Assembly (NCBI GenBank): GCA_958439195.1
Contig: OY288157.1
Span: forward strand, 248,001 to 312,000
Source: an uncultured Paracoccaceae bacterium
GTDB taxonomy: Bacteria; Pseudomonadota; Alphaproteobacteria; Rhodobacterales; Rhodobacteraceae
Length of the DNA stretch: 64,000 nucleotides
Direction: 5' to 3'
The notes beneath the pieces were generated by a model. The model made no database searches, was not told the origin of the DNA, and saw nothing but the letters and a program-made list of their open reading frames with translations. The translations under genes were made by a program, and so were the position numbers. The first letter of the stretch is position 1, and every line of letters begins with the position of its first letter. Below are positions 16,675-25,836 of this stretch, one piece after another.

Positions 16675-17895
16675 CTATCGCGGGATCAACCGCATCAATC
16701 CCCACCCTGCTGCCGCAAACACCGCAACCCCCGCCATCAGCGGATAGGGCGTCCCGTTGAACGCCAACCCCACCGGTGCCGCCAGAACGACCGACGCCAC
16801 CGTCGCAATCGCCCCCATCACACTGGCGGCCATCCCGGCAATATGCCCCACCGGCTCCAACCCCAGCGCATTCAGGTTGCCGATGGTCAACCCGGTCATG
16901 AAGAACACGCCGATCGTCCACACCAGATGCGCCGGAAAGGCCAGCGCGCCGGGCCACATCCCCAGCGACTTTGTCACCAGCATCGCGCAGGAAAACACCA
17001 CCTGCGCGGCCAGCGTCACGGTGATCATCCGCCGCATCCCCAACCGCCCCACCAACTTGGCGTTGATCAGGCTCGATGTCCCCGACACCACCGCAATCAC
17101 CGCAAACCACAGCGCAAAGCGGTCCCCCTCACCATAGACCTGATCAAAGATCGGCTGGGTGGCCGACAGCGTGGCAAACAGGCAGGCAAAGCCCAGCGTC
17201 TGCACCGCAATCGACACCACCACCACCCGATGCGACAACACCTCGACAAAGGCCGCGCGCAGCGTCGCCACCCGCAAGGGCCGCCGCTGTGCGGGCGTCA
17301 GCGTTTCCGGCTGGCGCAGCCAGAACCACAGCATCGACAGGCCCGAAAACACCAGAAAGGCCAGAAAGATCCCACGCCATCCCGTCACCCACATGATCCC
17401 CTCACCAATGAACGGCGCAATCGCCGGAACCAGCGTAAAGATCATCATGGCGAAACTCACCACCCGCGCCATGTCGCGCCCCTTGTACAGGTCACGCACA
17501 AGCGCCAGCGACACCACCCTTGGCCCCGCCGACCCAAGCCCCTGCAACAGCCGCGCAATCAGCACTCCCTCCAGCGTGGGTGAAAAATACGCCACCAGCG
17601 CCGACGCACAGTAAAGCGCCGCCCCCGCAAGGATCACCGGCCGCCGACCAAAAGCATCCGATAACGGCCCCGCAAACAGCGTCCCGATCCCCATGCCCAG
17701 CACAAAGGATGTCAGGATCAACTGCGCCGCATTTGGCGCATCGGGCGACAGTTCCGCCGCAATCTCCGGCAGGGCGGGCAACATTGCATCAATGGAAAAG
17801 GCAATGGTCGCAAACAGCATAGCGATCATTGCGATGAATTCGCGCGGTCCCATGATGGCGGCGGGGCGGGCGTCTGTGGGGGCGATCTGTGTCAT
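16675..17895 (-). CDS. MFS transporter, Bcr/CflA drug-resistance family
   Basis: 406 residues with 12 predicted membrane helices. Motif A between helices 2 and 3 reads GPLSDAFGRRPV; the N-terminal helix IAMLFATIAFSIDAMLPALPEI and the RLLQGLGSAGPRVVSLALVRDLY stretch are characteristic of the Bcr/CflA subgroup of proton-driven exporters. Substrates cannot be predicted. It stands alone, with its own promoter region before it. Confidence 0.9.
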   Translation of the reverse strand: MTQIAPTDARPAAIMGPREFIAMIAMLFATIAFSIDAMLPALPEIAAELSPDAPNAAQLILTSFVLGMGIGTLFAGPLSDAFGRRPVILAGAALYCASALVAYFSPTLEGVLIARLLQGLGSAGPRVVSLALVRDLYKGRDMARVVSFAMMIFTLVPAIAPFIGEGIMWVTGWRGIFLAFLVFSGLSMLWFWLRQPETLTPAQRRPLRVATLRAAFVEVLSHRVVVVSIAVQTLGFACLFATLSATQPIFDQVYGEGDRFALWFAVIAVVSGTSSLINAKLVGRLGMRRMITVTLAAQVVFSCAMLVTKSLGMWPGALAFPAHLVWTIGVFFMTGLTIGNLNALGLEPVGHIAGMAASVMGAIATVASVVLAAPVGLAFNGTPYPLMAGVAVFAAAGWGLMRLIPR

Positions 17896-17975
17896 GCGTC
17901 GCCCCTAGCACGCAGCCATAGGCCGCGACACTGACCAAATCGCACATATCCTTGTGCAAACCTCGCAAGGGGACT

Positions 17976-17994
17976 GATTTTTCGCAGAAAAATC
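17976..17994. repeat. AT-rich hairpin GATTTTTC-GCA-GAAAAATC
   Basis: Perfect 8-bp inverted repeat with a 3-base loop. It is 35 bases beyond the DsbA-like stop codon and belongs with the other short AT-rich palindromes that follow stop codons in this window (24015, 28849, 43714, 46454). Probably a transcription end or mRNA 3' stabiliser. Confidence 0.6.
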
Positions 17995-18029
17995 GTTGTC
18001 CCCGAAAAGCCGCTCCAAAGGATCGGCCA

Positions 18030-18671
18030 CTACCCCTGCGCCACCTTTTCCGCCAACTCGTCGATCACTTGCTGCCAGAACGCCACCGATTGCGCGCCCG
18101 ACACCACGTATTGCTGCGCAATCAGGAACGTGGGCACCGCCCGCACACCCTTTTGCCGCGCGTCCATGTCACGCGCGCCAATGTCATCGGCATCCGCATC
18201 CGTCGCCAAAAGCCGGGACACAGCCGCCGCATCCATCCCCACATCACCGGCCAACCGCGCCAGGGTGGCCGCATCGCCAATATCGGCACCCTCGCGCCAA
18301 TGCGCCTTGAACAGGCGCGCCACCATCGCCGTTTGCCGCCCCTCGATCCCCGCCCAATGGATCACCCGATGCGCATCCAGCGTGTTGGGCAGCCGCGTCA
18401 CCTTTTCCATGTCGATCTCGGCCCCCGCCCGTTTGGCATGGTCGGCCACCTCCAGCATTGCCTGAATGGCCTTTTCCTTGCTGCCAAACTTCTCGGCCAG
18501 ATAGGCCACATGCCCCACGCCTTCTTTCGGCATGTCAGGGTTCAACTGGAACGGATGCCACTGGATCGCAAAGGGATGCGCGGGCCGGCTTTCCATCGCC
18601 CGGTCCAGATTGGCCCTCCCGATCAGACACCAGGGACAAACCGGATCGGAAAAAATATCAAGACGGATCAC
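18030..18671 (-). CDS. DsbA family oxidoreductase (FrnE-like)
   Basis: 213 residues, no signal peptide, so cytosolic. Thioredoxin-fold with active-site CPWC in IRLDIFSDPVCPWCLIGRANLD and the typical C-terminal GVRAVPTFLIAQQYVVSGAQS cis-Pro segment. Family members act as thiol oxidoreductases or 2-hydroxychromene-2-carboxylate isomerase-like enzymes. Its start overlaps the acyl-CoA synthetase stop by 4 bases, so it is co-translated with it. Confidence 0.9.
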   Translation of the reverse strand: MIRLDIFSDPVCPWCLIGRANLDRAMESRPAHPFAIQWHPFQLNPDMPKEGVGHVAYLAEKFGSKEKAIQAMLEVADHAKRAGAEIDMEKVTRLPNTLDAHRVIHWAGIEGRQTAMVARLFKAHWREGADIGDAATLARLAGDVGMDAAAVSRLLATDADADDIGARDMDARQKGVRAVPTFLIAQQYVVSGAQSVAFWQQVIDELAEKVAQG

Positions 18672-20245
18672 GGCTTGCCCTCCTCAGGCTTCGGTCGGGA
18701 CGGCATCAGCGCCGCCAGCGCACGACGGTTCAGCTTGTTGTTGGCCGAACGCGGCAGCGCGTCAAGCCGATGGTAGAACCGCGGTTGCTTCCACCGCGCC
18801 AGACCCGCCGCCGCATGGGCCTCCAGCGCCGCAACCTCGGCATGGCCGGAAAAGAAACACCCGATCACCCGCACCCCAGCCCGCACCTCCACCTCGGTCA
18901 CGGCCACATCTCCGATGCCGGGGCAGGTGGCCATCACCGCCTCCACCTCTTGCGGTGACACCCGAAAGCCACCCGCATTCATCAGATCATCCGCCCGCCC
19001 GGCATAGCGGATCGCCCCCTCTGCCGTCATCACCGCCAGATCGCCGGTCACGAACCAATCGCCGCGATAGCGCGCCGCTGTCATCGCCGCATCCCCCAGA
19101 TAGCCAAGCATCAGCCCCGGATCGCCCCGATGCACCGCCAACACCCCGGTTTCCCCCCGCCGCACCGGCGCGCCATCATCGCCCATAACCGCCACGCGCC
19201 GTCCCGGCTGCACCCATCCCGCCGTTCCGGGCAGGGCAGGGCGATCCGGGCTGCCCGACACATAGGTCGACACCTCCGTCATCCCCAGCGCCTCATGCAC
19301 CGCGCAGCCCGTGGCCGCCCGCCACTCTGCGCGCAACCCGTCGGGCATGGCCTCACCCGCAGAAAGCCCGTGCCGCAACTTGGGCAATGGCGGCACACCC
19401 GCCCGCAGCATCTGCCGATACACGCCCGGCGCGGCGGCAAAGACGGTTGCCTCAAACCGCTGCAACAGGCCAGGCAACGCCGTCGCCTCTACCCCCGCCG
19501 CCGGGATCAACGCCACCGCGCCCACCGTCCAGGGGTCCATCAATCCGGTGCCCAGCGTATAGGTCCAGTTGAACGCCCCGGCATGCAGCACACGGTCCGC
19601 CACGCCAATTCCCTCCCAGCCGTGATGCATCATCCCCCGCGCCCAGATCGCCCGATGCGCATGGCCCACCGCCTGCGCCCGCCCCGACGTTCCAGATGTG
19701 AACACCGCATAGGCCAGACGGTCCGGGTCGCCCATGTCCCACTCACACGGCGCCAAATCCTGCCAGCCCAGCATCTCGGACGCGGCAACCACCGCGCAGG
19801 GCAGGGGGTCGGGCAGCGCCACGCTATCCCCCGCCACAATCAGCGCCGGACCCACCACCGCCGCCATTCGCGTGATCTCTGGCCCCGTCAGCGCCGCCGA
19901 TGTCGGCACCGGCACCAGCCCCGCCGCAATCGCCCCCAGAAACAGCACCGGAAACGCCACCTCATTGCCCAACCGCATCAGCACGCGGTCCCCCGGCACC
20001 AATCCCCGCGCCAGCAACCCGGCCCCGCAGCCCCGCACCGCCGCCATCAGCCGCGCATAGCTCCAGCTTTCGGCACCATCGGCGCACACGATCTGCAACG
20101 CCGTCTGGTCCGGCACCCGTGCGCAGGATGCCTCCAGTACATGCCGCGCCATGTTGAACGGCCTGGGGCAGGGCGGCCAGGGACCATTGTCGATCTCGGC
20201 CAGCAAGGGGTTGGGCAAAGGATTGGGGGGATTTACCTGTGTCAT
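18668..20245 (-). CDS. AMP-dependent acyl-CoA synthetase/ligase
   Basis: 525 residues, ANL superfamily. Activates a carboxylic acid to an acyl-adenylate then CoA thioester. P-loop-like motif FTSGTSGRAQAVGHAH at about residue 185, the GMTEVSTY block, TGDLAVM, and the C-terminal catalytic lysine in SANNKLNRRAL are all present, so it should be active. Closest by feel to benzoate-CoA/medium-chain ligases; substrate uncertain. Divergent from an XRE-cupin regulator, whose promoter it shares within 64 bases. Confidence 0.88.
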   Translation of the reverse strand: MTQVNPPNPLPNPLLAEIDNGPWPPCPRPFNMARHVLEASCARVPDQTALQIVCADGAESWSYARLMAAVRGCGAGLLARGLVPGDRVLMRLGNEVAFPVLFLGAIAAGLVPVPTSAALTGPEITRMAAVVGPALIVAGDSVALPDPLPCAVVAASEMLGWQDLAPCEWDMGDPDRLAYAVFTSGTSGRAQAVGHAHRAIWARGMMHHGWEGIGVADRVLHAGAFNWTYTLGTGLMDPWTVGAVALIPAAGVEATALPGLLQRFEATVFAAAPGVYRQMLRAGVPPLPKLRHGLSAGEAMPDGLRAEWRAATGCAVHEALGMTEVSTYVSGSPDRPALPGTAGWVQPGRRVAVMGDDGAPVRRGETGVLAVHRGDPGLMLGYLGDAAMTAARYRGDWFVTGDLAVMTAEGAIRYAGRADDLMNAGGFRVSPQEVEAVMATCPGIGDVAVTEVEVRAGVRVIGCFFSGHAEVAALEAHAAAGLARWKQPRFYHRLDALPRSANNKLNRRALAALMPSRPKPEEGKP

Positions 20246-20309
20246 GCGCCATTTCTACGCCGCCACACCGCCGTTGCAAGCACGCCCCACCTCGCGTAAT
20301 CCCGAACGC

Positions 20310-20933
20310 ATGGCCGGATCAGACCCCAAGACCCTTATCCGCATCGCCCGCGAAAACGGCACCGATGCCCCCGTCGTCCCCCTTAACCTGGGCGAACGGG
20401 TGCGCGATCTGCGCAAGGCGCGCGGCTGGACGCTGGAACAAGCCGCGACTCAGGCCGGGCTTGCCCGCTCCACCCTGTCGAAAATCGAAAACGGCCAGAT
20501 GTCGCCCACCTACGAGGCGCTGAAAAAGCTGGCCGAAGGTCTGGCCATCACCGTCCCGCAACTTTTCACCCCACCATCAAAGGCACAGGTGTCCGGTCGG
20601 ATGGCCGTGACCAAGGCCAATGAAGGCCAGGGCCACGCCACCGCGACCTATGAACACGAATTGCTGGCTGGTCAGTTGACCCGCAAACAGATGCTGCCTT
20701 ACCGCGCCCGCATCCGCGCTCGTGATTTCGACGAATTCGATGGCTGGGTCCGCCATGACGGCGAGGAATTTCTGTTCGTCCTGACCGGCATGATCCGGCT
20801 CTTTACCGAATTCTACGAACCCGTCGACCTGCGCCGCGGTGACAGCGCCTATTACGACGCCTCGATGGGCCACAACGTCATCAGCCTGTCGGACGAGGAT
20901 GCCACCATCCTGTGGGTCACCTCCCTGACCTGA
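20310..20933 (+). CDS. XRE family transcriptional regulator with cupin sensor domain
   Basis: 207 residues. Residues about 30-85 form an HTH_3 domain (LGERVRDLRKARGWTLEQAATQAGLARSTLSKIENGQ). Residues about 125-205 form a cupin (EFDGWVRHDGEEFLFVLTG ... DLRRGDSAYYDASMGHNVISL), the small-molecule sensor. This domain order is typical of regulators that control adjacent metabolic genes. The ATG at 20310 is favoured: upstream in-frame residues overlap the divergent promoter. Likely regulator of the acyl-CoA synthetase/DsbA pair (inference from divergence). Confidence 0.9.
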   Translation: MAGSDPKTLIRIARENGTDAPVVPLNLGERVRDLRKARGWTLEQAATQAGLARSTLSKIENGQMSPTYEALKKLAEGLAITVPQLFTPPSKAQVSGRMAVTKANEGQGHATATYEHELLAGQLTRKQMLPYRARIRARDFDEFDGWVRHDGEEFLFVLTGMIRLFTEFYEPVDLRRGDSAYYDASMGHNVISLSDEDATILWVTSLT

Positions 20934-21015
20934 CCGCGAGACGTTTTCTGACACAGAATTCGGGGCCGAACCGCAGCATGGCTGTCGGAATTCGCCCTCA
21001 CGCCGTCCCGGAAAA

Positions 21016-21132
21016 TCAGAACGTGCGCTGCACCGTCCGCGCCCCGGCAGAGATATCCTCGCCCACACCCGCGATCGTCGCGCAACCTGACAGCGTCACC
21101 AGCACAGCAACCAACATCAGAGCAGCCTTCAT
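21016..21132 (-). CDS. Entericidin A/B-like small lipoprotein
   Basis: A 38-residue minus-strand frame: MKAALMLVAVLVTLSGC gives a lipobox (LSGC) for lipid attachment, and the mature part ATIAGVGEDISAGARTVQ matches the entericidin motif of Gly-x-Gly-x-Asp followed by a short helix. Small membrane-lipid peptides of this family are linked to stress-induced lysis in enterobacteria; here function is unknown. It lies 11 bases past the stop of the binding-protein gene and may be in the same transcript. Confidence 0.75.
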   Translation of the reverse strand: MKAALMLVAVLVTLSGCATIAGVGEDISAGARTVQRTF

Positions 21133-21143
21133 CTATCCCGTCC

Positions 21144-22958
21144 TCATTCCTGATACCACCAGACCTCGGGTTGAAACCCCGGCCAGTCGCCATACAGCGG
21201 CAGGCGTTCGGGATATTTCAACTCTTTCCGATGCGCCAGACGCGATACATCCGAATACCAGATCGGAATGACATAGCGCCCCGTCGTCAACACCCGGTCC
21301 AACGCCTGCACCGCCGCCACGAATTCCGCCTCGTCCGCGGCCGAAACCATCGTCGCAATCATCGCCTCGGCTGCGGGTGAATTCATCCCCATCCAGTTGC
21401 GCGTGCCCGGCTCCGTCACCCCCGCAGATCCCCAATACAGCGTCTGCTCATTGCCCGGCGACAACGACAGCGACCGGATGTAATGCGTCATGTCGAAATC
21501 GTAATTCGTCGTCCGTTCCTTGTATTGCGCGGAATCCACCGTTGTCACCCGCGCCGCGATGCCCAACCGCTTCAATCCCTCGACATAGATCGTCGCCGCA
21601 TTGATGATGTCATCCGCCCCGTTGGTGATCAGGATTTCAAACGCAAACGGCTCACCTGCCGCGTTCTTCAATACCCCGTCCTGGACCGACCACCCGGCCT
21701 CTTCCAAAAGCGCCACCGCCGCCCGCATCGCGCCCCGGTTCGCCCCAGATCCATCGCCCACCGGCAGGGCATATCCCTCCAGCGCACCGGGCAGCAGCTC
21801 GGCCCGGAATGGCTCCAGCAGCTCTGCCACCCGCCCCTCGGCCGGGGAACCCGGCACCATCCCAAGCGGCGAATTGGAAAAATACGACTGGATCCGCGGC
21901 TGCGCCCCGCCATTCAGCGTCTTGTTCACCAATTCGAAATTGAACGCCGTGATCAACGCCTCGCGCACCCGCCAATCGGCAAACATCGGGCGGCGGGTAT
22001 TGAACACAAACCCCTCGATCCCCGAAGGCCGGCTGTGCGGGATCACCGATTTGACGATGTCGCCCGATATCACCGCCGGAAAATCATATTGCTGGTCCCA
22101 TTTCACCGGATTGGTTTCACGCCAGGATGTGATCACCCCGGCCTTGAACGCCTCGAACACCACCCCGCCATCGCCAAAGAAATCATAGCGGATTTCGTCC
22201 AGATTGTGCTGCCCTCGGTTGAACGGCAGGTCTGCCCCCCACCAATCGGGGTTCTTCCGATAGGTAATGAACTTCCCCGGCTCGAACTCCGCCACCATAT
22301 ACGGCCCCGATCCGATCGGCGCCTCCAGCGTCGACAGCGTGAAATCCTTCCCCTCCCACTGCGCCTTTTGCAGGATCGGCCGCAGCCCAAGGATCAGCGG
22401 CAATTCCCGATCCTCGGTATTGAAGGTGAACCGCACCCCCCGCTCGCCCACCCGTTCCACGGCGCTGATCTTGTTCCATGCTGCGGCGTAGCGTGGCTGC
22501 CCTTTGGTCCCCAGCGTCTCAAAGGACCAGATCACATCCTCCACCGTCACCGGGCTACCATCCGAGAATCGCGCCCCCTCCCGCAGGGTGAATTCCACAT
22601 AGCTCCGCGCCGCATCGGTGGTCACCGATTCGGCCAACAGCCCGTAAAGTGTGAAGGCTTCGTCAAAGGATCGGCCCAGCAACGTCTCCACCGTATGCGC
22701 CGTGATCCCCGTTGGCGCGATGCCGTTCACGATGAACGGGTTCAGCGAATCGAACCCCCCGCTTTCGCCGAAAACGATTCGTCCTCCCTTTGGGGCATCC
22801 GGGTTTGCATAGGGCAAAGACACAAAATCCGGGGGGAGGGTAGGCTCCCCATACATAGCTATGCCATGCGACTGGGCCACCGCGACACCCGGCGCAACAC
22901 CCATCACCAAGGCGGCCAGACCCCCCCTCAGACACCCAACAATTCCTGCGCGTATCAC
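21144..22958 (-). CDS. ABC transporter periplasmic substrate-binding protein, family 5 (YejA-like)
   Basis: 604 residues with a signal peptide (GLAALVMGVAPGVAVA, cut near AQSHG). The SBP_bac_5 pattern PDAPKGGRIVFGESGGFDSLNPF and the domain order match YejA, which binds peptides such as microcin C in enterobacteria. The permease and ATPase genes yejBEF are not in this window, so it may be an orphan binding protein or the operon lies apart. The hydrophobic leader and length support one intact gene. Confidence 0.9.
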   Translation of the reverse strand: MIRAGIVGCLRGGLAALVMGVAPGVAVAQSHGIAMYGEPTLPPDFVSLPYANPDAPKGGRIVFGESGGFDSLNPFIVNGIAPTGITAHTVETLLGRSFDEAFTLYGLLAESVTTDAARSYVEFTLREGARFSDGSPVTVEDVIWSFETLGTKGQPRYAAAWNKISAVERVGERGVRFTFNTEDRELPLILGLRPILQKAQWEGKDFTLSTLEAPIGSGPYMVAEFEPGKFITYRKNPDWWGADLPFNRGQHNLDEIRYDFFGDGGVVFEAFKAGVITSWRETNPVKWDQQYDFPAVISGDIVKSVIPHSRPSGIEGFVFNTRRPMFADWRVREALITAFNFELVNKTLNGGAQPRIQSYFSNSPLGMVPGSPAEGRVAELLEPFRAELLPGALEGYALPVGDGSGANRGAMRAAVALLEEAGWSVQDGVLKNAAGEPFAFEILITNGADDIINAATIYVEGLKRLGIAARVTTVDSAQYKERTTNYDFDMTHYIRSLSLSPGNEQTLYWGSAGVTEPGTRNWMGMNSPAAEAMIATMVSAADEAEFVAAVQALDRVLTTGRYVIPIWYSDVSRLAHRKELKYPERLPLYGDWPGFQPEVWWYQE

Positions 22959-23033
22959 TGTAACTCACCCACTGCCGTCATTTTTCTTGAACCCGACCCT
23001 AAGCATGCTTGCCCGCTATTTCAAACTTTTAGC

Positions 23034-23062
23034 TTGGATACCGGCAACGAGCCGCGTATAAG
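23034..23062 (+). promoter_or_regulatory. Promoter of candidate small RNA
   Basis: TTGGAT (23034-23039), 17-base spacer, TATAAG (23057-23062). The -10 matches the sigma-70 consensus at 5 of 6 positions and the spacing is ideal. Confidence 0.5.
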
Positions 23063-23068
23063 GATGGC

Positions 23069-23144
23069 ACTGCTCGATAGGTTTCTTGCCTGTATGAAAC
23101 CTGCCTCAATAACTAGACGCCAGCCTCGCGCTGGCGTTTTTTTT
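23069..23144 (+). ncRNA. Candidate small RNA upstream of bdhA
   Basis: About 76 nt. Two stem-loops: AGGTTTC/GAAACCT (23079-23102, loop of 10) and a terminator hairpin ACGCCAGC/GCTGGCGT (23117-23137, loop of 5) followed by eight T residues. The linker is CGAU-free and A-rich. Nothing on the plus strand upstream needs a terminator here: the nearest plus gene ends 2.1 kb earlier. With the promoter 7 bases before the predicted start this is the most economical reading. Function unknown. Confidence 0.6.
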
Positions 23145-23194
23145 ATGCATCACACCCCCGCGACGGCCCAGCGTCAGGGGTGGCATTCGCCCCC

Positions 23195-23224
23195 GCAGCA
23201 TGCATAGCTTTGCACATGCAGCAT
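23195..23224. promoter_or_regulatory. TGC/GCA palindromes before bdhA
   Basis: TGCATAGCTTTGCA (23201-23214) is flanked by GCAGCATGC and ATGCAGCAT. PHB regulators (PhaR) in Rhodobacter bind TGC-rich palindromes, and bdhA belongs to PHB metabolism, so an operator is plausible; I cannot confirm it. Confidence 0.3.
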
Positions 23225-23238
23225 GAAAGGGGGCCATC

Positions 23239-24012
23239 ATGGACCTGAAGGGCAAGACCGCGATCATCACCGGCTCGAACTCCGGCATCGGCCTTGGCGT
23301 GGCCGAGGAACTGGCGCGCGCCGGCATCAACGTGGTGATCAACAGCTTCACCGACCGCGACGAAGATCACGCCCTCGCGGCCAAGATCGCCGCCGATCAC
23401 GGCGTCACCGCCCGCTACATCGCCGCCGACATGTCCAAGGCCGATGATTGCCGCGCGCTGGTGGAAAAATCCGGTGGCTGCGACATCCTGGTGAACAATG
23501 CCGGTATCCAGTTCGTCGCCCCGGTCGATGAATTCCCCATCGACAAGTGGAACCAGATCCTTGCCATCAACCTGTCGTCGGCGTTCCACACCACTGCCGC
23601 CGCACTGCCGGGGATGCGCGCCAAAGGCTGGGGCCGGATCGTCAACATCGCCTCTGCCCACGGCCTGACCGCAAGCCCCTTCAAATCCGCCTATGTCGCG
23701 GCCAAACATGGCGTGGTGGGCCTGTCGAAAACCGTGGCACTGGAAACGGCAGGGCAGGGGATCACGTGCAACGCCGTCTGTCCCGGCTATGTCCTCACCC
23801 CCTTGGTCGAGGCACAGATCCCCGATCAGATGAAGGTGCATAACATGGACCGCGACACCGTGATCCGCGAGGTGATGCTGCAACGCCAGCCCTCGCGCCA
23901 GTTTGCCACCACCGAACAGATCGGCGGCACAGTCCTCTATCTCTGCTCGCCCTATGCCGATCAGGTCACCGGAACCACCATCAGCGTCGATGGCGGCTGG
24001 ACGGCGCTGTAA
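23239..24012 (+). CDS. bdhA: 3-hydroxybutyrate dehydrogenase (SDR family)
   Basis: 257 residues. Oxidises D-3-hydroxybutyrate to acetoacetate with NAD+ in poly-hydroxybutyrate use. Visible: the glycine-rich TGSNSGIGLGVAEELA nucleotide site, NNAGIQF, the catalytic Ser-Tyr-Lys set (ASAHGLT and SAYVAAKHG), and TTISVDGGWTAL at the end. The conserved HGL after the Ser and the NAVCPGY block fit the butyrate subfamily. A patatin follows, and a candidate small RNA and palindromes precede it. Confidence 0.95.
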   Translation: MDLKGKTAIITGSNSGIGLGVAEELARAGINVVINSFTDRDEDHALAAKIAADHGVTARYIAADMSKADDCRALVEKSGGCDILVNNAGIQFVAPVDEFPIDKWNQILAINLSSAFHTTAAALPGMRAKGWGRIVNIASAHGLTASPFKSAYVAAKHGVVGLSKTVALETAGQGITCNAVCPGYVLTPLVEAQIPDQMKVHNMDRDTVIREVMLQRQPSRQFATTEQIGGTVLYLCSPYADQVTGTTISVDGGWTAL

Positions 24013-24014
24013 TC

Positions 24015-24036
24015 CAAAATTCTTCGAAGAAAATTG
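24015..24036. repeat. AT-rich palindrome after bdhA stop
   Basis: Starts 3 bases after the stop codon; core TTCTTCGAAGAA with AAAA/TTG flanks. Same CTTCGAAG-centred family as 28849 and 43714; probably a transcription end or 3' protection structure. Confidence 0.6.
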
Positions 24037-24074
24037 ATACCCGACAAAACGCGGATCGCGGGAAAGCATATCGA

Positions 24075-25091
24075 ATGACCGTTCGCATATCCCTCGCCCT
24101 ACAAGGTGGCGGCGCTCATGGCGCCTTCACCTGGGGCGTCCTCGACCGGTTGCTGGAAGAGGAGGACATCGAAATCGCAGCCATCTCCGGCACCTCTGCC
24201 GGTGCGCTGAACGGCGCGGCGCTCAAGGCCGGGATGCAGGATGGCGGCCGCGACGGCGCCCGTGCCAGCCTTGCCGCGCTTTGGGCGCAGGTCGCAAACG
24301 TGGGCGACTTTCGCATGACCAAATGGATGCAGCCCTTCTACGCCGCCTCCCGCGCCGTCACCGACGCGGTGGAAACCGCATTCCCCGTCTCGCCACAAGC
24401 ACTGTCGGCGGCGTTCTGGTCCCCCTATGGCTGGGGTCCGTTCTGGGAAAACCCGCTGGAACCGGTGGTCCGCCGTCTCGATTTCAGCAAGGTTTGCCAT
24501 ACCGACGGCCCGCGCCTGTATGTCGGCGCCACCAATGTCCGCACCGGGCGCATCCGCATCTTCGCGGGCGACGCGCTAACCCCGGATGCGCTCCTCGCCT
24601 CCACCTGCCTGCCCACAACCTTTCAGGCCGTCACCATCGACGGCGAAAGCTATTGGGATGGCGGCTATTCCGGCAACCCGGCGTTGTTTCCGCTATATGA
24701 ACCCGATCTGCCTGATGACATTGTCATCGTCTCGATCAACCCGTGGGAACGCGACGCCGTGCCAAAGACGCCGCTGGATATTCAGAACCGCGTCAATGAA
24801 ATCAGCTTTCACGCCGCCCTTCTTGGCGAACTGCGCGCGGTGAACTTTGTCAAACGCCTCATCGCCCAAGGCAGGATGGAGCGGGGGCAAATGAAAGACG
24901 TCCTCATGCACCTGATCGCGGCGGATGATGTGATGACGGCTTTCTCCGCCTCGACAAAGCTCTCCCCGAACCCCGGCCTGATCAGCGCGCTGTTCCTGGC
25001 CGGTCGCACCGCCTGCGACGGGTTTCTGGCCACCCACCGCGCCGATCTGGGACACCGTGCCAGCCTTGATCTGCGGGCGCTTTTTGGCTGA
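24075..25091 (+). CDS. Patatin-like phospholipase
   Basis: 338 residues. Ser-Asp dyad hydrolase: oxyanion hole GGGAHGAFTWG, nucleophile motif GTSAG at about residue 42, and the DGGYSGNP catalytic Asp motif at about residue 195. Lipid or PHB-granule hydrolase activity is possible given the bdhA neighbour, but not shown. In other Rhodobacterales a patatin often accompanies bdhA, from memory. Confidence 0.88.
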   Translation: MTVRISLALQGGGAHGAFTWGVLDRLLEEEDIEIAAISGTSAGALNGAALKAGMQDGGRDGARASLAALWAQVANVGDFRMTKWMQPFYAASRAVTDAVETAFPVSPQALSAAFWSPYGWGPFWENPLEPVVRRLDFSKVCHTDGPRLYVGATNVRTGRIRIFAGDALTPDALLASTCLPTTFQAVTIDGESYWDGGYSGNPALFPLYEPDLPDDIVIVSINPWERDAVPKTPLDIQNRVNEISFHAALLGELRAVNFVKRLIAQGRMERGQMKDVLMHLIAADDVMTAFSASTKLSPNPGLISALFLAGRTACDGFLATHRADLGHRASLDLRALFG

Positions 25092-25775
25092 TCACTTGGC
25101 GATCAGCGGTTCTTTCTGCGACGGATAGACCAACCCGCCCGACACCACCAGTTTCGCGGCCTCATCGGGTTTCATGTCCAGAAAGATCACGTCTTTTGCC
25201 GGAACATAGATCAGCATCCCCGAAGTCAGCGGGGTCAACGCGACAAAGACCGCAATCATATCATCCGGCCCCGGCAGCTTGGCCGCTATCTCGCCCTTGG
25301 GGCTGCTGGCGACCAAACCCACCGACCACGCCCCGGCACGCGGAAATTGCACCAGACAGGTCCGGTCAAATGACTTTTCCTTCTGCGCAAACACCGTCTC
25401 GGTGATCTGCTTCAACCCGCCATAGATCGACCGGACCACCGGCACCCGTTCCACCAGCAACTCTGCCTGATGCATCAGGGTGCGGCCCAGAAACCCGCGC
25501 GCCAGCCAGCCCACCAGAACGGTGAACACCAGAAACACCGCCACACCAACGCCGCGCAGCGGAAATGTCACCTCTGGCCCGAACAGCCGGTTCACAATCG
25601 CCTCGGGCTGATAGGCCGCCGGGATCAGCGGCAAGATCCATCCGTCCAGCCACCCCACGACCGACCAGATCAGCCACAGCGTAAGCCCGGTCGGCAACAC
25701 CACCACCAACCCGGTCAGGAAACTGGCCCGCAACGCGGCGAACATGCCCCGCTTTGGCGGATGTATTTCTGTCAT
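25092..25775 (-). CDS. DUF502 family membrane protein
   Basis: 227 residues. Two N-terminal membrane segments (FLTGLVVVLPTGLTLWLIWSVVGWLDG and VGVAVFLVFTVLVGWLARGFLG), then an extracytoplasmic or cytoplasmic globular part with VPVVRSIYGGLKQITETVF and TSGMLIYVPAKDVIFLDM, the family's usual blocks. Function is unknown. Its stop abuts the patatin stop; the genes converge. Confidence 0.9.
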   Translation of the reverse strand: MTEIHPPKRGMFAALRASFLTGLVVVLPTGLTLWLIWSVVGWLDGWILPLIPAAYQPEAIVNRLFGPEVTFPLRGVGVAVFLVFTVLVGWLARGFLGRTLMHQAELLVERVPVVRSIYGGLKQITETVFAQKEKSFDRTCLVQFPRAGAWSVGLVASSPKGEIAAKLPGPDDMIAVFVALTPLTSGMLIYVPAKDVIFLDMKPDEAAKLVVSGGLVYPSQKEPLIAK

Positions 25776-25836
25776 TTTCCCGCTTCCCTTGTTCCCACCA
25801 ATCTAGGAACCCCACACACAACGCACAACCTTCGCC

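Noticed and set aside
20151..20309. 53-codon N-terminal extension of the XRE regulator
   Set aside because: It overlaps the start of the divergent acyl-CoA synthetase gene and lacks HTH family similarity.
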